This document shows, in pieces, positions 1-11,265 of a stretch of DNA of 64,000 bases. How positions within the stretch are numbered: the first letter of the stretch is position 1; each line of letters begins with the position of its first letter. The DNA is from Deroplatys truncata (Eukaryota > Arthropoda > Insecta > Mantodea > Mantidae): NCBI GenBank assembly GCA_030765065.1, contig CM060975.1, forward strand, positions 105,172,094-105,236,093. The letters run 5' to 3'. A model generated the notes under the pieces. That model searched no databases and was not told where the DNA came from. It saw nothing but the letters and a program-made list of their open reading frames with translations. Both the position numbers and the translations under genes were made by a program.

Positions 1-285
1 CTCGGTCAATTTAAAACTGGCAAGGTCTGAGAGACGGAAGCTCGAATCGGGTTCCGTGAGCGCTCGGGAATACCAGATCTTGTTCACAAGACTGCGTATA
101 TTCTTGCTATAGTTATAATGGGGAACACAACTATAATCACGACGGTCTTCCGAGAAAATAATTCATATACGAGACCTCAAACAGCCACATGTTTCAGAGT
201 GTTTCAACACTGAACATTTGTAACCGAAACACACTTTACTAATTTATGGTTCTCAAGTGGAATATGACCTAAGCTGGTTACAAGG

Positions 286-372
286 ACACGGTTACTGCGA
301 CACTCTTAACTCAGTAATAATGAGTTAGCCTACTGTTCCTGAGGTTACAAGTTCAAATCTCGTGGAACCACT
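286..372 (+). repeat. Degraded tRNA-derived repeat fragment
   Basis: The stretch contains a B-box-like GTTCAAATC preceded by CCTGAGGTTAC, the same arrangement seen in the tRNA-like heads of the SINEs elsewhere in this window. The A-box part is weak and no body sequence can be matched. It is probably an old SINE head, but this is tentative. Confidence 0.3.
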
Positions 373-1097
373 CAACTGTTTTCCCAGTCCGTCATACGAA
401 TAGATGGCAACCATGACATTAATTCATCGATCGGGAGGAGGTTTCATACTTGTTCAATTTAATTTTGTAACCAAAATTTCACCACTATTGCAATTATATT
501 AGTAAGTAAAATGAAGTAACACAAGCAATATTATTTAACTATATTATAGTAAACGAGTTGTAAAAAACAAATATATTCGAGCTGCTTGCGTAGAAGTACA
601 CAGTTTAACCGCTGCTCCGCGCCAAACACGGTGTGGAGGTAACCCAAATCAATGCCTTAAGGCTTGTATGATAGAGTTAGCTAAAGCGATGCACAAAAAT
701 TGAGTTGTAAACCGCGCGCTCACTCGAAGGGACTTTGAAAAACATTAACTGCTCAAGAGACTAGCCACTTTTAGTTTGGCCGAGTGTACATTTATCTAAG
801 AAAGAAAAATTATTGATAATGAAAGGTTACATCAAGATGCAAGACTGTGGTTATCTGAAAAAAATTGTGGCGTTGTCTCCATTAGTTACCGCATATTTGG
901 CGATGTTTTCGCGTCATATCAGCTCCGTACGTATAGCACGTCCTCGCGATTTTTCTCTCATATCACGATGTCAAATGCTGTGTTTCTGAGATAAGCCTAA
1001 TGCGTAAATTTGGCCGATTAGTAATAACATTTTGCCTTTCTGTTGTTAAGTATGAGATGTGTTTTAAAGTAAGTACGGATAATTTTTTTAAAAAAAA
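373..1097. other. Unassigned AT-rich sequence
   Basis: No gene, repeat family or RNA recognised. Bases 1-285 are equally unassigned. Confidence 0.5.
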
Positions 1098-2034
1098 ATT
1101 CTGATGTGTTACACTCACATGACTTTCTCTACTCTTGTACAAACTCTTATTCTTCATCTATTTCATATTAATCGAGATAAACATTTGCAGAAACGATCTT
1201 TTGACATGCAAAGAGAATTACATTTTACACATAGCGACCAGTTCTAAAAATATTTGACTATCGCTTAAGGCGTATCATGTTCCCCTTGTTTTGTATTTGC
1301 AAGGGCAATATAGAAATACAGTAGCCTTTAAGCATAGACATATCTCTTAATAGCTGGTTGTTAGGTGCAGCACCATTCTCTTTGCCACAGATTAATACTC
1401 TTTGCATATCCAAGACAAAAAAATGAATAACGAATTCCCATTTGAGAAAATAAGTATTGAAAATTTTAAGGGAATAACAAGCAATATCTGGAAAATGGTT
1501 CACTTAACAAAAAAATGTATATGATATAAATTCTGTATTTTAACGCGATCTACATTTTTTGTGTAGTAAAATTTTGTCTATCTCTTATGGTTTACCAGTT
1601 ATGCAAAAGTCGTTCACAATGAAAAATAGTTTTGGAGACATTCCCAGAAAATTGCAGATATACATTTCATTTGTCATGAAAATATCTTAAACATATGACA
1701 TTTTAATCAAAATCGTTATTGCCATTTTTGAGAAAATTAAAATTTTCGAAAAATGTTCCATGTAAAGGGTAATCTGGGGTGGGGGATTTTCTTGAAAACC
1801 TTCGTGTCGCAATCTCTGGAAGATACTGAACCTAAATACCAAGTTTGGTGTTTATCCGGCTGTTCGTTTCTGAGTTATGCTGTTCATATACACACACACG
1901 GACATGTTTCCAAAAATGTTTTTTTTTTATTCAGGGGGTCTCCGCTACAGATCGTTTCCGGCGAAATCTCGGTATCGAATTTTTGGGTGGAATACAATAC
2001 TTCCCCTACTTACTATACGTAGTAGAGAAAGTAA
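1098..2034 (+). repeat. R repeat, near full-length copy (unclassified, 0.94 kb)
   Basis: First copy of an unclassified interspersed repeat seen many times in this window. By convention + orientation here starts at TCTGATGTGTTACACTCAC and ends at TACGTAGTAGAGAAAGTAA. The two ends share an inverted ACTTTCTCTACT motif, and each end can form a small hairpin. The last third carries the best conserved core: a block containing TACCAAGTTTGG, then a short CA-rich tract, then GGTATCGAATTTTTGGGTGG. No protein domain is visible; short open frames recur in copies only because the DNA is conserved. It could be a non-autonomous DNA transposon or a Helitron-like element; the superfamily is not settled. Confidence 0.75.
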
Positions 2035-2356
2035 TAACAGAACATTATTTTCCAAATACTTTATCATCATTCATTACCTTACACTACTTCTGCACAGAGT
2101 CACCGTCGTTATTCACGCACTTGTAACGGGAAACCAGTTTTTGTATGCCTTGATCAAAGCATGGTGTCAAGTCTGCACTTCTTGTTTCACAACACGATGT
2201 TATGAAATGTTTTCCACTAAGTAAATTCTTCAGATAAAGAAACAAATGAAAATCACTTGGTGACAAATCTGAACTGTAGGGAGGGTGGTCAAATTGTTCC
2301 CAACCAAATTATGCGATTGTTTGGCTGTGTGTGGCCAGGCATTGTCATGAACAGAT
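2035..2356 (-). pseudogene. mariner transposase C-terminal relic, left half of a fold-back
   Basis: On the minus strand this encodes, across a frameshift, a mariner-type catalytic region: HDNAWPHTA (second catalytic Asp), then YSSDLSPSDFHLF (third Asp, DD34D type), and a C-terminal tail ending near GDSVQK. The 5' half of the gene is missing. The relic abuts an R repeat at 2034 on one side. On the other side it meets a second, oppositely oriented mariner tail, so the truncated ends of the two copies lie head to head. It is not functional. Confidence 0.8.
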
Positions 2357-2632
2357 TTTCATCTGTTTCTTCATCTGAAAAAATTCCTTGGTAAAAAACA
2401 TTTCAACAACGATGATGCTATGAAACAAGAAGTGCACACTTGGTTTTCATCACAGGCGGCATCATTCTTTGACGAAGGCAGATAAAAACTGGTTTCTCGT
2501 TACGACAAATGCCTGAATAACGACGGTGACTATGTGGAGAAGTAGTGTAACGTGTAAGGTAATGAATGATAATAAAGTATTTGGAAAACAATGTTCTGTT
2601 AGTTTTTAAAATTATCATTACTTACTTTAAAA
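2357..2632 (+). pseudogene. mariner transposase C-terminal relic, right half of a fold-back
   Basis: The plus strand encodes HLKKFLGKKHFNNDDAM, then a tail with LVSRYDKCLNNDGDYVEK and a stop. This is the same mariner C-terminus as the neighbouring minus-strand relic. One in-frame stop interrupts it (near 2492). The 3' noncoding part (GTAAGGTAATGAATGATAAT and GTTCTGTTA) is the reverse complement of the left relic's outer end, so the pair forms an imperfect palindrome from about 2,033 to 2,632. Differences between the halves show they are not a recent copy of each other. Confidence 0.8.
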
Positions 2633-3860
2633 ACATGCCTCGAAATAAAACATTGTGTTACATTTACCACTTAGAATTGGCTTTCAGAATCAGCACTCAC
2701 TACTGAACTTCGTGCACGAATACTTCAATTCCAACAGCTTAGATATAAAGCAAGAAGGATATTTTCAAGCCTCAGCGAGCATTCAGCTTCTTCGTCGCGG
2801 TCGATGTGAAAGCGGATGAGGCCTGTAGCGGGGTATCTCTTTGGACGCAGGTGTGTTCGTGGGCTCTGTGCGAAAATCCTCGCTTTGATGCTAACACGCG
2901 CTAGAATTTTCAAATTTCTTGTTGTATAAAGCATAAAATGAAATGCAATAAGCAAAAAAGAAAGAAAAGAAAATAAACATAATAATTCATTGGAAAAGTA
3001 TAGACGATAAACCTGTTCTAATTCACAATCAAAATAAGTATACGGATAGGCCTTAACTGCTGGTCGCTTGAGATATGTCCACAGTTGTTCTTAACATTTT
3101 ATTTCTGTCATTTTTCGAACGAAGCTTTCTCGTTATGTCTAAAGTTGATACGTTTATGTGTAAACGGTTATTCCGGCTATTAAACCAACCAGAGTATTTC
3201 AGGAATAGCGCTTGGCAGAGCGAGAAACATAGCTGCCATGGAAAATTTGGCGTACAACAAAGTGTACAATTGTATGGTACTTACACCAGTCGGCGGCAAA
3301 CTTAGTAACACTAACATGCATTACATTACAGTACGTTTAGGATATTTATAACCATCTTCTTACTTTTATTTTCAGCAATGTTTTTATGCTCTGTAATCAA
3401 ACTAAACAAAACAGTTTATCTGTATCGGAGAAGCTCTCAGCCCTACATCTCTTCTTACCCATTTTAATTAATTGCAAATATATTGCTTTCTATTACAACA
3501 GAAATACTAATTGCTAAAACTATTGGTTACTGTGTTCAACTTACTTCATGGCGTTTCACGAAGGAATACATAATGCACAATAACTCAATCGTTTTGGATC
3601 TGTTCCTCTGTAATAAGCGGATATTAATATCGTATCTACGACGATCTTACTTTAGACATAGAATAGCTTTAAAGGTCCGATGACTAAAGAGAGAATGCAA
3701 TTATAGAACCCAGTTTTTTTCGCCTAGTACGAAACTGCGATTAGCAGGACAACTGCACAATCCAGTAAAACACATATATACGTTATCTGTTTCATCGCGG
3801 AATAGAGAATTGAAGAAGTCCCAGTGCGCAAAATTTACAGGTTGAACCATTTAAGTATGG
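2633..3860. other. Unassigned sequence
   Basis: Short open frames are present (for example 3,075-3,305) but none shows a domain, codon bias or start context that supports a gene. Confidence 0.5.
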
Positions 3861-3935
3861 ATAATATAAATATATATATATATAAATATATATATATATA
3901 AATATATATATATAAATATATATAAATATATATAT
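3861..3935. repeat. AT-rich microsatellite (TATATAAA/TA)n
   Basis: About 75 bp of alternating TA interrupted at intervals by AAA. Confidence 0.9.
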
Positions 3936-5489
3936 GCGACTTTTTTGCTGTTAATATTTTGCTTAAAAGATGGGAGTTTCCGTACATTGCAAGAATGAAA
4001 AGCAACAATGCATAAGAAGAAATGAAAATCGTAGATGATTGAAATGGCTACCACAAATCATAAGCGTGCACAATGCGTTCTTTGGTATAGCAAATTTGAG
4101 TGTGTTAAACAAGTTCAAAGAGAATTTAAAGTGTTTAATATACCTAAATACAATTCCATAATGTTGTGATATCGAGCATTTGTAAAAATATATGTTAAAA
4201 AAAAGCATACAGGAGGTCGCAGCTATCTCTGAAGCCATGACTAGGAGTCCTACGTAAAGTTTAAGATGACTGTCAGCAGAAATTATCGAACATTGCGTCC
4301 TGTCAGCATATTGTTCAAAAGTACCTGGAACTATACCCATATCACTTATAACGTCTTACGCAATGAGGTCAGAAGCTCGTTTCAATTGTACATCCATGAT
4401 GTGTCAACGAATTGAAGATGAGACGGCTTCTTAAATAACTATTTACAGACGAATCTACTTTTAATATCAACGGGAGAGTAGCATTATTTGGGCAAGGGAA
4501 AATCCACTTGTCTCCTACGAGCTTGAAAGACTAAGTATGGTGTGGAATGAGGTAGCAGTAAAGTGTATGAACTATTATTTTTCTTTGTAGAGAAGACAGT
4601 ACGCTATGAATCTTACTTGGATATGTTGCAGTGTTTCTGTTGCAATTCTTGAGGAAGACAACAATATAAACACTGTATTCCAGCAAGATGATGCACCCCC
4701 TTCCTAGGTATGGGAGGTTCGTCATTTTCTAACTATGTGAGAAATCTCCATCTTTCAGTGTTGTATACAAAACGTTTCAACATATACAGTTCAGTAGTAA
4801 ATATTTTACAGTGTTTTGATTTTTTTCCATACAAACGGATCACCCCATATACATATTGTTCCACATTAAAGGCTAACGTCATCACATTAGTATGAAACAT
4901 CTGCTGTTGCTATTAAAGGGTGAGTTTTGCTTTTATTTTCTGTCACAACACCAAATTCGGACATTCTGCGTATCCTCCGTTAGTGTGTATAATCTATTAT
5001 ACGATGCGTAAATTTTACGTGGCCGAATTTAAACGATACACGCTTGGAGAATTAAAGCGTGCATGTATGCATATTGAGGATTCGTATATCATTGGCTATC
5101 CATTTTCCAAAACGTAGATATTTTTGTTGCTTCTTGTTCACCGTTTGCCTACACAATTCCACTGACTTCGCTGCCTCAGGACATTGATATTAATGCCGAT
5201 TATCTACTGTGGTTTATTCACGCTTGACAGATCCGACAGTTGGACGATTTTCGTAGGACCTTTGTTATTGTTTGTTGCAGCATTGTGTACCTCTTCGTTA
5301 ACACCGTGACCATCGCTAACATTTTTCTGTAGTTCCCGCTTTCAACAAAAATCCTGTGCAGCTCATAATAAAATAGGGACAAATCAATGATTGCGAGCTA
5401 CACAGGAGGTCATTAAAATTTCTATATATTGAACCTGAATAGTGCCATTTTAGATCTCCCTATTATACTTATCTTTATCTTGCCTTTGT
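3936..5489. other. Unassigned sequence
   Basis: No recognisable gene or repeat family. Open frames are short and AT-driven. Confidence 0.5.
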
Positions 5490-5820
5490 CGTTGTACAGG
5501 CAATCCATCCTGCACACAACGAAGCTTATGAATATGGTGTTTTTACGTGCAGAGGTTACAAGCCTCTAGCACAACCACCAACCTGGAGGACTGGGGATTT
5601 ATATTCAGGGTTACCTTCCTATGGAGCAGTTTCCTTCGCTTCCGATGAGTCTGCTCTACCCATATCGTTACATCTTCTGCTGGTTTTCGGTGTTCACACT
5701 AGGCCTTCACGTCTACCGTAGCGGTCGCGGGTATTCAGAAGTCATCCCTGTGTTTCTCCCTAGCAAGCAAACCCTCACTTCCCGTTGCGCACCCCTAAGG
5801 ACGAGGACGCAGAGATGATC
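5490..5820 (-). repeat. Possible non-LTR retrotransposon 5' region
   Basis: This patch is GC-richer than its surroundings. On the minus strand it has a run with CCAGGTTGGTGGTTGTGC followed by a short CT-rich palindrome and GTAAAAACACCA. That resembles the leader upstream of the endonuclease frame in the non-LTR element at 37.4 kb. The match is partial and no coding domain was found, so the call is weak. Confidence 0.3.
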
Positions 5821-6009
5821 AATACCAGTACCGATCATAGCTTATAAAGTGAATCCTGGATTATTAAAGAGAAAAATAAAAGTAAAGTACAAGCAGCAGA
5901 AACGAGTTTTTTGAGAAAGGTAAAAAGATATACTAGAAAGGACCATATAAAAGCGAAGCTATTACAGAAAAGCTCCCTACTTATTTACAATTGAACTGAT
6001 AAGCTATAA

Positions 6010-6180
6010 ATATGTAAAACTGGAAAACACATATAAGAATGGGCAAAGAAAGAATACCCACTAAAATTATAAGTTATGGATCCAAAAGGAAACGAAGTTT
6101 GGGAAGACCAAGAAAAAGGTGGATCTGAAAATTTAGACGACGGAAAGGGCAGCATGCTGAAACCTTGACATGATGATAAA
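6010..6180 (+). pseudogene. Non-LTR reverse transcriptase, C-terminal tail fragment
   Basis: The plus strand reads RMGKERIPTKIISYGSKRKR followed by GRPRKRWI and a stop, then a GATGATGATAA-type run. This is the typical extreme C-terminus of insect non-LTR reverse transcriptases (RIPK ... GRPRKRW). Only about 50 codons remain and there is no upstream polymerase domain. It is a 5'-truncated insertion, as expected from target-primed reverse transcription. Confidence 0.65.
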
Positions 6181-6187
6181 CTTAAAT

Positions 6188-6410
6188 TAAATTGAGTTTT
6201 ATTTAAAGACGTGAAATACCGGCAATTTTGCTCAGAGGTCTCTCTATTAGGCTTGAGGTTCTTTTACGTGCTGTAAATCTACGACAGGGGACCACCGGCT
6301 TTAATTCCCTTCCAAAGGAAGCCATACTAAGGATTTTTATGCCCGAAAAAAGTCCATCGCCCTTCGCCAAGCTTGAACCCGCGACCTCAGGAACTCGTGA
6401 TTAACATGAT
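6188..6410 (-). repeat. SINE family A (tRNA-derived), truncated copy
   Basis: Reverse-oriented copy of the family described at 8,271. It has the body and the B box (GAACCCGCGACCTCAGGAACT as read on +), but the first part of the tRNA-like head is missing. Confidence 0.8.
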
Positions 6411-6789
6411 GATAAATAATGCTAAGAAAGAATTACACATAGCGTACGAATTATCGACTGAACCTCAGTTGCGTTAGCTTAAGTAAGAGATCGGTCCTGT
6501 AACAATATCACCGAACTGTTGGATACGCTGGAATGCTTGTGTTTGGTCTTGCAACTTCAGGGATGCCCCCAAGAAAGTTTTTCAGTGAGACTATAATGTG
6601 ATTTTGGGCAGAGAAGAGGTAGTTCCTAGTCATGGCTCTACTGATGTAAAAGAGAATTACGAGAAGATACGTGGCATTTTATCACGTAAGCTACAAGCTT
6701 GAGTTACAGCATGCTATAATTTAAAATGTGGTCATGCAGAAGAATGGAACATGTGAAATGAAGAGACACAATAAGCAGCGAAGCTGTTT
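6411..6789. other. Unassigned sequence
   Basis: Nothing recognised. Confidence 0.4.
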
Positions 6790-6915
6790 AAGGTATATGA
6801 GAATGCAGAACAAGGTTAAAACTAACCAGTATGAAAGCAGATGGGTTGGGAATTGGTTGAGAAGAAACCATTTGAGGTACACTGGAAGGAATGCTGAGAG
6901 AAGACGTGGATAGCA
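6790..6915 (+). pseudogene. Probable non-LTR reverse transcriptase tail fragment
   Basis: The plus strand contains SRWVGNWLRRNHLRYTGRN followed by AERRRG. It resembles the WxGHWLRRNxL ... GR.RRGR C-terminal signature of a class of insect non-LTR elements. It is short and diverged, so support is moderate. Confidence 0.45.
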
Positions 6916-7389
6916 GAAGGCACCAAGTGATACAAAACAATATCTAATGGAGCGCACACAATCCTAAGGCAACAATTGAAACACAAACTAGCGTAGCTGA
7001 GGCGGCATGCCGCTGACGAAAGGAGTCCTGTCTTGGTCCTTTGTAGTTGCTGCAATTATGAGAGCAAGAGCTGAAATGAGAAAGCTGAAAAGGTGGCCAG
7101 ATTTGGAAGGGCCCACAGAGGAGGAGTAGGAGGAAAGTGCTTGGCTCCCAAAATACGAATATAAATCATTTGATTGGGGTACTGTTTCCGAGTTTTCTTT
7201 CCCCTGTAAAGACGAATGTCCACTAACTGCTTTCAGGAATCGCCTGCAATATCTCACTAACAAACGTGAGAGTATAACTTAACATTTTATTTTGCCCAAA
7301 GGCAAGTCGTTCACTGTTAGCCCAGGCTCTTCCATTTCATCAACATTTCCGATTTCATCTTCGTCCCGAATATGAACTATTTACTCTAA

Positions 7390-7695
7390 TATTGTATATT
7401 ATTTGGTATCTACCTCGATCTTTTTCTCATTCGCCATTATATTTTATCTCTTAGAAAGCAATTTCTTTTCACCCAATTTCCCAGCCAATTCTTTTTCCTG
7501 TTACGACCAATTTTAGCATTTTTCGTCTCTTAATATGACATCTTTTTCTTCCGCTATGCTCTCATTCACTATTATTTCTAGTTCATCACTTAGAGATAAC
7601 TTTCTTCTTACACAATATTCCAGACAATTTCTTTTCCTCTTCCGATCAGTTGCAGCATTGTTCTTCCTTCGTCTGCTCTTTCTAAAATAGTTTCA
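7390..7695 (-). pseudogene. Tandem pair of non-LTR reverse transcriptase tail fragments
   Basis: On the minus strand two successive stretches encode variants of one tail signature: KRNCLEYCVRRKLSL and KKNWLGNWVKRNCFLRDKI. They lie about 140 bp apart, each followed by decayed Arg-rich sequence. The second agrees with the + strand fragment at 6,790. The duplication may reflect a local tandem repeat of an old insertion. Frames are broken and nothing is functional. Confidence 0.5.
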
Positions 7696-8251
7696 TTGTT
7701 TATTTTATATGTCCAAAATACAAGCTCCATTCCTCTCCATATGTACATTCTAAAACTTTACAATTGTTTTTCTCATTTCATCTCTGCCTCCAATTATTTG
7801 CACCACACATTGCTGCACTCTACACAAAGCATTTCACTAATCTCCTTTTTCAAGGGCCCACAGAAGGCGTTTCTCGTTCTATTAAGGCAGCATTTGTTAT
7901 TCCCTGCTTCACTTTGTGACAACTGTTCATTTTACCACTTTAGTGCGTCTCACGTACTTAAAGCCGTCCCTTGCTCCAGTCTCACCTCAAATTTACAGGT
8001 ATAAAGCGGACGTAAAACAGCACAAAACGATTCGGAGAGCAGTCAGCACGAACACAAGCAAGATGCCTGACGTTTCTTGATAGAGCACTCTGACACAGTT
8101 TAGGCCTCCTTATCAGGGACCCTAACCAAAACAGTCACAATTATACTAGAAAGCAAATAATGCCACTAAACAAAAGCACCGAGCAAACTCTGCCACACGT
8201 AACAATCTACGTTGCCTGAAACTTTGAAATTTAAAAATGAACAAGGAATGC
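7696..8251. other. Unassigned pyrimidine-rich sequence
   Basis: CT-rich on +, with one 102-codon open frame lacking any domain. No repeat family identified. Confidence 0.45.
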
Positions 8252-8270
8252 AGAACAGGATAAAAAATAT

Positions 8271-8557
8271 CGTCTTCCGTGGTATAGTGGTTACCATGCT
8301 AGCCTCTAGTTCCTGAGGTCGCGGGTTCAAACCTGGCGGAGGGCGATGGATTTTTTCGTGCGTAAAAATCCTTAGTATGGCTTCCTTCGGAAGGGAAGTA
8401 AAGCCGGTGGTCCCGTGTCGTAGATTTACGACACGTAACAGAACCTCAAGCCTAATAAGAGGCCTCTGAGCAAAATTACCGGTCTTTCACGCCCAATATA
8501 GAATGGGACGCTAAGGACCACAGCAGTTAAAGAGCGTCCATAAATAAAACTGAATTT
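8271..8557 (+). repeat. SINE family A, full copy (tRNA-Val-like head)
   Basis: The head, CGTGGTATAGTGGTTACC to GCGGGTTCAAACCTGG, has an A box and a B box and can be drawn as a cloverleaf close to tRNA-Val. The body includes CTTCCTTCGGAAGGGAAG, GGTCTTTCACGCCC and AGAGCGTCCATAAATAAAAC, and ends TGAATTTA. A 9-bp direct repeat AGAACAGGA occurs at 8,252-8,260 and 8,558-8,566, but the left copy lies 10 bp from the SINE start, so it is only a possible target-site duplication. Five other copies lie in the window. Confidence 0.9.
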
Positions 8558-8566
8558 AGAACAGGA

Positions 8567-9244
8567 AATCTCTTGGTATGTACCCCAAAACCCTTCCAAG
8601 GATTCGCATAGTAACCTGGGGAAAAACAACAAAAAAGGTAAGGATGTTCGTCTCTCTACCGCGTTTATAAAACAGTGGTATTATTGGCGTAAACTCATGC
8701 AGTTCAAACTATTTTCAGCTAAAATTAAACGGATTATGAAATCTGAATTGGATTGAAAGAGGTGAGTGGGTTTGAAAGTAGAAATCTAGACTTTTTTCCT
8801 TACCACAAAAACACTGGTTGGCTTTGGAAAATAATCATAAGGGTTCATAGGATGACGACGGCCGTTTTTCGTGCTTTATATAATAAGGATAATGTTACGA
8901 GCTTTTTTCTTCAGCCAATATATCCTGATGCAGCTGTCCACTTAGTTTGAAGGAAAGAGTACTTCACCATTGATATCAGATATATTATGCGATTGACACT
9001 TTATCATCTTCTTCCTTTATCCACCGATTCATTAGCACCACTAGTACAGGAAGTAGTTGCATGTTCCTTACTCTTTGTAACAAATAATGGACAGTATATG
9101 GAACTCTTAGTTGAAAGTTTTCTCATTGTGTCAGCCTTCTTAGCAGGCGTCTGACCACAGAGCAACATTTTCCAATAAGCTTAATAGCTTCGAGAAATGC
9201 TTAAAAACGTATTTCCCATTTTAAACTACTGCATTGATACTGGT
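8567..9244. other. Unassigned sequence
   Basis: Nothing recognised. Confidence 0.4.
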
Positions 9245-9700
9245 TATTCAATACGTTGAACTAAAATTGGACACAAAAATGAACGAGTCAGGGGGGAAGG
9301 AATGGTGGTTCAGCCCCATCGCTCACTGTGCAAATGCAGTTTGGGAATGCAGTTAGGACAAAGATATTTAATTCCAATCAACACATCAATTGAGGATGGC
9401 TGTTCAGAAATGTTTTTAAGTGTCCCTCCCATTTGGCACTGCTGCAAGATGCTAAATTTTCAATATGTTGAACTTGTCCAGACCGCAATTGGGCGCAAGA
9501 ACGCATGAGTCAGGGCACAATGGGGAGAGGCAGAATATGAACTGTGATTCAGCCCCATTGTTCACTCATAGTATATCGCATGTCTGGGAATGTACTTAGG
9601 ATAAAATTGGGTGTTCCAGAACTTCACACCAAGGAAAACATTTAATACGCGATAAACACATCAACTAACGTCAGCGCTTTCTTGCCTCAACTTCAGGCAG
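9245..9700 (+). repeat. Imperfect tandem duplication, about 210-275 bp unit
   Basis: Two successive blocks share an ordered set of matches: GTTGAAC, AATTGG, GAGTCAGGG, TTCAGCCCCAT, GGGAATG, TTAGGA and AACACATCAA. Offsets between the matched words grow from about 213 to about 276 bp, so one unit has gained internal sequence. There is no coding potential. Confidence 0.6.
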
Positions 9701-9789
9701 CTAATATTGTAATTTGTCACCCATTTCCTGTTTAAGGTTTGTTTCAAAATAATCTTCTTTGAATGTACATTTCGCATTTCCCTAAGTGG

Positions 9790-10060
9790 GTCTACTGGGG
9801 TGTACCGAGTGGCAACGTCTGTGGCCCGCATTTGGGAGGTCCCGAGTTCGATTCCCGGTAACCTCCACTCTAACCATGGTTTTCCCCTCGTCGCCTAGGC
9901 GAGCGAATGCCGGGGTGGTGTATTCTACACGATTTCTCCTTTCCCACATTTCCTCTCTCCCTTTCACGTTTCAGGTGTGTCTTCGGGTTCTGCGGTGCTG
10001 GTGGTGTCGGGCAGATAGCGTAATTGCTTGCGCATCGTAAACGCCGTGAACGCCAGGATG
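9790..10060 (+). repeat. SINE family B copy
   Basis: tRNA-like head with GAGTGGCAACGTCTGTGGCC and B box GAGTTCGATTCCCGG. The body has GGTTTTCCCCTCGTCGCC and GCGAATGCCGGGGTGGT, then TTTCTCCTTTCCCACATTTC. It shares this layout with the copies at 29,215, 34,681, 40,971 (reverse) and 48,825. The 3' limit is uncertain. Confidence 0.75.
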
Positions 10061-11265
10061 CGTTGTCCCGCCCGTTAGGGTCACTTCGTCGCCCTCTCTC
10101 GGGATTCTTCGCCTCTACTGGTGTGCGGATGTTCAAACTGGAAATATTAATGACTTCTGCGCGACTATGTGGGCCTGTCTGCCTGCGAATCTGCGACCTC
10201 TTGCGGCTCCTTCACCTCACCCCTACCTCCAGGGGAATGTAGCCACAATAGATCAACCTGGTCGCAGTGCCGAGGTGTTCTCCTCAGATAAACATATTCT
10301 ACATCCTACTGCGGCATTTTCTACCATAGATGTGAAGGTTCAGACTGCAGTATGCCTGCAGTTACCATGGCAACACACGATAGCGAGCCAGTGACGAAAT
10401 AATTTAGTTTCTCTTTCTGTGGGAGAATGCTATTAGGGTTTTCAGAGCTAACCCAAGCACTGTCGCCACCACGCGCAATGTAATATGTAACACACATGAC
10501 GCTTTCGTAACGAATGACCTCGTACTTTATTCAAAGAGCTGTTACATTTATAATTCGTGCAAACGTGTCAGTTAAATACAGCCCAGTAGGGAGATGATGT
10601 TAAGTAAAACCTAGGGAAGCCTCTGCAGCTTTCCTACATACATTAAAATTTTAAATGTTTTGTATGCTAACTAGATTAATATCTATGTTTACCTGATTCT
10701 ATCAATATTATACAAAATATATTATCATCGGATTTTACATCAACAGAAAGTAATATACGATTGTAAAAAGGAGAAAATACCAATAAACAAACAGCAGTAG
10801 CCACTTAAATTAGATTTGGCAGCATAGATATTTCTATGGTTCGTGAAGTCGGCGTCTAGCGTATTGTATCTGTGTTTAAAATAAACACGATTTTAAGAAA
10901 TTCCATAATTAATTCATTAGTAACTTATTTTCATTTCAAAAACTTTTGATACACCCTGTGCAAGCATAATGAATTCACAAGTAAAATATACCACATTAAT
11001 GGTTTGTACAAAAGAACTCGAGAGATTTTTTTCTTAAAAAATATGTTTTATAGCATGTTCAGCTACTAATCTGAATTGGCATGCAGTAAGTTGTAACAGA
11101 CACATGCTGGATTGACTTTTTCAATATGATGGCGATCCACCCCACCACAATTAACTTGCTGTGCAGCTTTAAAAGTGCGCTTTCCTAACAGGTGAAATGG
11201 AAGAGAAGAAGAGGGAATATCTAACGGCTATCATGAAGTACAGACCTTACACCCGTTTATATTTT
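10061..11265. other. Unassigned sequence
   Basis: Starts moderately GC-rich and becomes AT-rich. No gene or repeat family recognised. Confidence 0.45.

Noticed and set aside
1753-2224. Recurring MFHVKGN..GWG-type frames in R copies (also 11,335-11,592, 18,023-18,238, 40,103-40,315, 47,622-48,005)
   Set aside because: They appear because the copies share DNA. The frame breaks at the CA-rich tract differently in each copy, overlapping frames are equally open, and no domain is visible.
3963-4340. 125-codon minus-strand frame
   Set aside because: AT-rich, low complexity, no domain, no supporting start context.
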